Shown here: piece after piece, positions 63,254 through 64,000 of the stretch
How the letters are laid out: each line of letters begins with the position of its first letter
Numbering within the stretch: the first letter of the stretch is position 1
Source of the DNA: Chitinophaga vietnamensis
GTDB taxonomy: Bacteria > Bacteroidota > Bacteroidia > Chitinophagales > Chitinophagaceae
Assembly (NCBI RefSeq): GCF_902167635.1
Contig: NZ_CABHMS010000012.1
Location: forward strand, 95,591-159,590
DNA length: 64,000 nucleotides
Direction of reading: 5' to 3'
Notes under the pieces: generated by a model
What the model saw: the letters and a program-made list of their open reading frames with translations, nothing else
The model's database searches: none
Told to the model about the DNA's origin: nothing
Program-made: the position numbers and the translations under genes

Positions 63254-63346
63254 AACAGTGAAACAATATGCTCTCTTCTACAAGGAGCCATTTTTTTACA
63301 ACATCTACTAAAAGGAAATAAAAAAAATTTGTTGCCCGGAAACCCG

Positions 63347-63919
63347 CTACCAGCGGGTGGTTTTCTTGAGATTGACGTTGATCGTCCGCGCAATGCGGGC
63401 CAATGCAATGGCCAGCTGGTTGTCGATGGTCTTCACAGAAATATTCAATATCTCGGCAATCTCCTTATACTTCAGTCCATCTTCCTTGATGAGCTTGAAT
63501 ATCATTTTACATTTTGGAGGCAGGCCATTTATCGCCTGTTGAATCCGGTGCAGCATTTCGGCTGTTACCATCAGCTCTTCCGGATTGTGATACGGGCTTT
63601 CCAGCTCTACAGACAGCTCATCAATGGTGATGGCTACCTGTTTCTGTTGTTTCAATAAATATTTAAGTGCGGTATTTTTTGTACTGACGTACAGATAAAC
63701 AGGAAGATTGGAGATGGTTTCCAACTGATGACGGCGTTCCCACACCATGATGAAAGTATCGGACACTATCTCCTCTGCCATTTCATTTGATCTCACAAAA
63801 GAATTGGCAAACTGCTGCAGCGGCTTGTAGAATACCAGGAACAACTCTTTATAGGCTGCTTCATCATCATACAAGGCGATGCGGCGCTGTAACTCCTTTA
63901 TCTCGGCAGCGTGGAACAT
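63347..63919 (-). CDS. ECF RNA polymerase sigma factor (sigma-70 family)
   Basis: A 190-residue ECF sigma. Region 2 is at residues 25-90 (ELFLVFYKPLQQFANSFVRS, AEEIVSDTFIMVWERRHQL) and region 4 at 130-180 (INGLPPKCKMIFKLIKEDGL, YKEIAEILNISVKTI). It heads the PUL and is released by FecR to transcribe susC and downstream genes. A small stem ACCCGCT/AGCGGGT overlaps its stop codon. About 93 bp without a gene separate it from fecR. Confidence 0.95.
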   Translation of the reverse strand: MFHAAEIKELQRRIALYDDEAAYKELFLVFYKPLQQFANSFVRSNEMAEEIVSDTFIMVWERRHQLETISNLPVYLYVSTKNTALKYLLKQQKQVAITIDELSVELESPYHNPEELMVTAEMLHRIQQAINGLPPKCKMIFKLIKEDGLKYKEIAEILNISVKTIDNQLAIALARIARTINVNLKKTTRW

Positions 63920-63990
63920 ATACCTGTATCAGTCTTTCCGTGCTCAATATAGAATAAAAATATGAATTAATCGTGGATTAAAGCGGAGAA

Positions 63991-64000
63991 GCCCTTGAAG
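63991..64000. repeat. Third, truncated copy of the giant-hairpin core
   Basis: The final ten bases GCCCTTGAAG are identical to the start of the cores at 12715 and 17079. The bases before it (GGATTAAAGCGGAGAA, from 63975) resemble the 9-nt arm units. The remainder is outside the window. It lies upstream of the PUL sigma gene. Confidence 0.5.

Overview
The window looks like chromosome from a free-living Bacteroidota of the Chitinophagaceae, most like Chitinophaga. This is inferred from family content, not from a database search. The evidence is a SusC/SusD pair under an ECF sigma/FecR switch, many SPII-type lipoproteins, DUF4349, glycine-zipper and DUF5074-like proteins, GH144-type glucanases (a family I associate with Chitinophaga), TAnnTTTG-type -7 boxes, and moderately GC-rich genes in AT-rich spacers. 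I see no rRNA, tRNA, CRISPR array, transposase or phage genes.

Layout. 1-4.2 kb: a partial membrane protein, a DPP-IV-like S9 peptidase, a small unknown protein, a TRIC/UPF0126 channel and a MarC protein. 4.5-10.3 kb: a tripartite RND efflux operon (adaptor, pump, TolC). 10.7-18.6 kb: an unknown protein, an aldo/keto reductase, then a minus-strand run of THUMP methyltransferase, methionine aminopeptidase, APH-like kinase, HGSNAT-like membrane protein, secreted protein and DUF4349 lipoprotein. 18.7-20.2 kb: a cobalamin riboswitch driving a BtuG-like surface lipoprotein. 20.3-25.6 kb: two GNATs, a Gfo/Idh oxidoreductase with ThuA, YiiX-like, YccF and YhcH proteins. 25.7-29.3 kb: an acetate kinase-phosphoketolase operon. 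29.3-36.6 kb: YciF-like, cold-shock, signal peptidase I, LCMT-like methyltransferase, a MocR regulator divergent from an AhpD-like protein, GNAT and GlxA-type regulator. 36.6-41.4 kb: a TonB receptor cotranscribed with a secreted SAM hydrolase, an SDR and a DUF5655-like protein. 41.5-51.4 kb: GH29 fucosidase, AraC, aldo/keto reductase, LysR divergent from an MFS exporter, glycine-zipper lipoprotein, S53 peptidase, a truncated ankyrin protein and a lipoprotein. 51.5-63.9 kb: one long minus-strand polysaccharide utilisation locus of ECF sigma, FecR, SusC (with STN domain), SusD, LamG lipoprotein, two GH144-like glucanases and a GH43. The best guess for its substrate is a beta-1,2-linked glucan.

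The most unusual feature is in the spacers. Three families of non-coding inverted repeats fill gaps between genes almost exactly. (i) Very long hairpins have arms built of degenerate 9-nt units (NNGATTNNN) around a shared 31-bp palindromic core (12.6 and 17.0 kb, with a third core cut by the window end). (ii) Long hairpins have arms built of 8-nt units (TTTAGGGA/TTTTTTGA class at 20.2, 40.1 and 49.6 kb; GCAAAGAC class at 35.5 kb), and several of them supply a gene's stop codon. (iii) REP-like short palindromes (CGCCCC-TAC-GGGGCG next to TTGGTAG) occur in inverted groups at 23.8, 31.9 and 54.6 kb. Other points of interest are an in-frame ThuA relic, an ankyrin gene beheaded at a hairpin edge, a likely MocR operator, and an RND pump lacking part of the usual proton relay.
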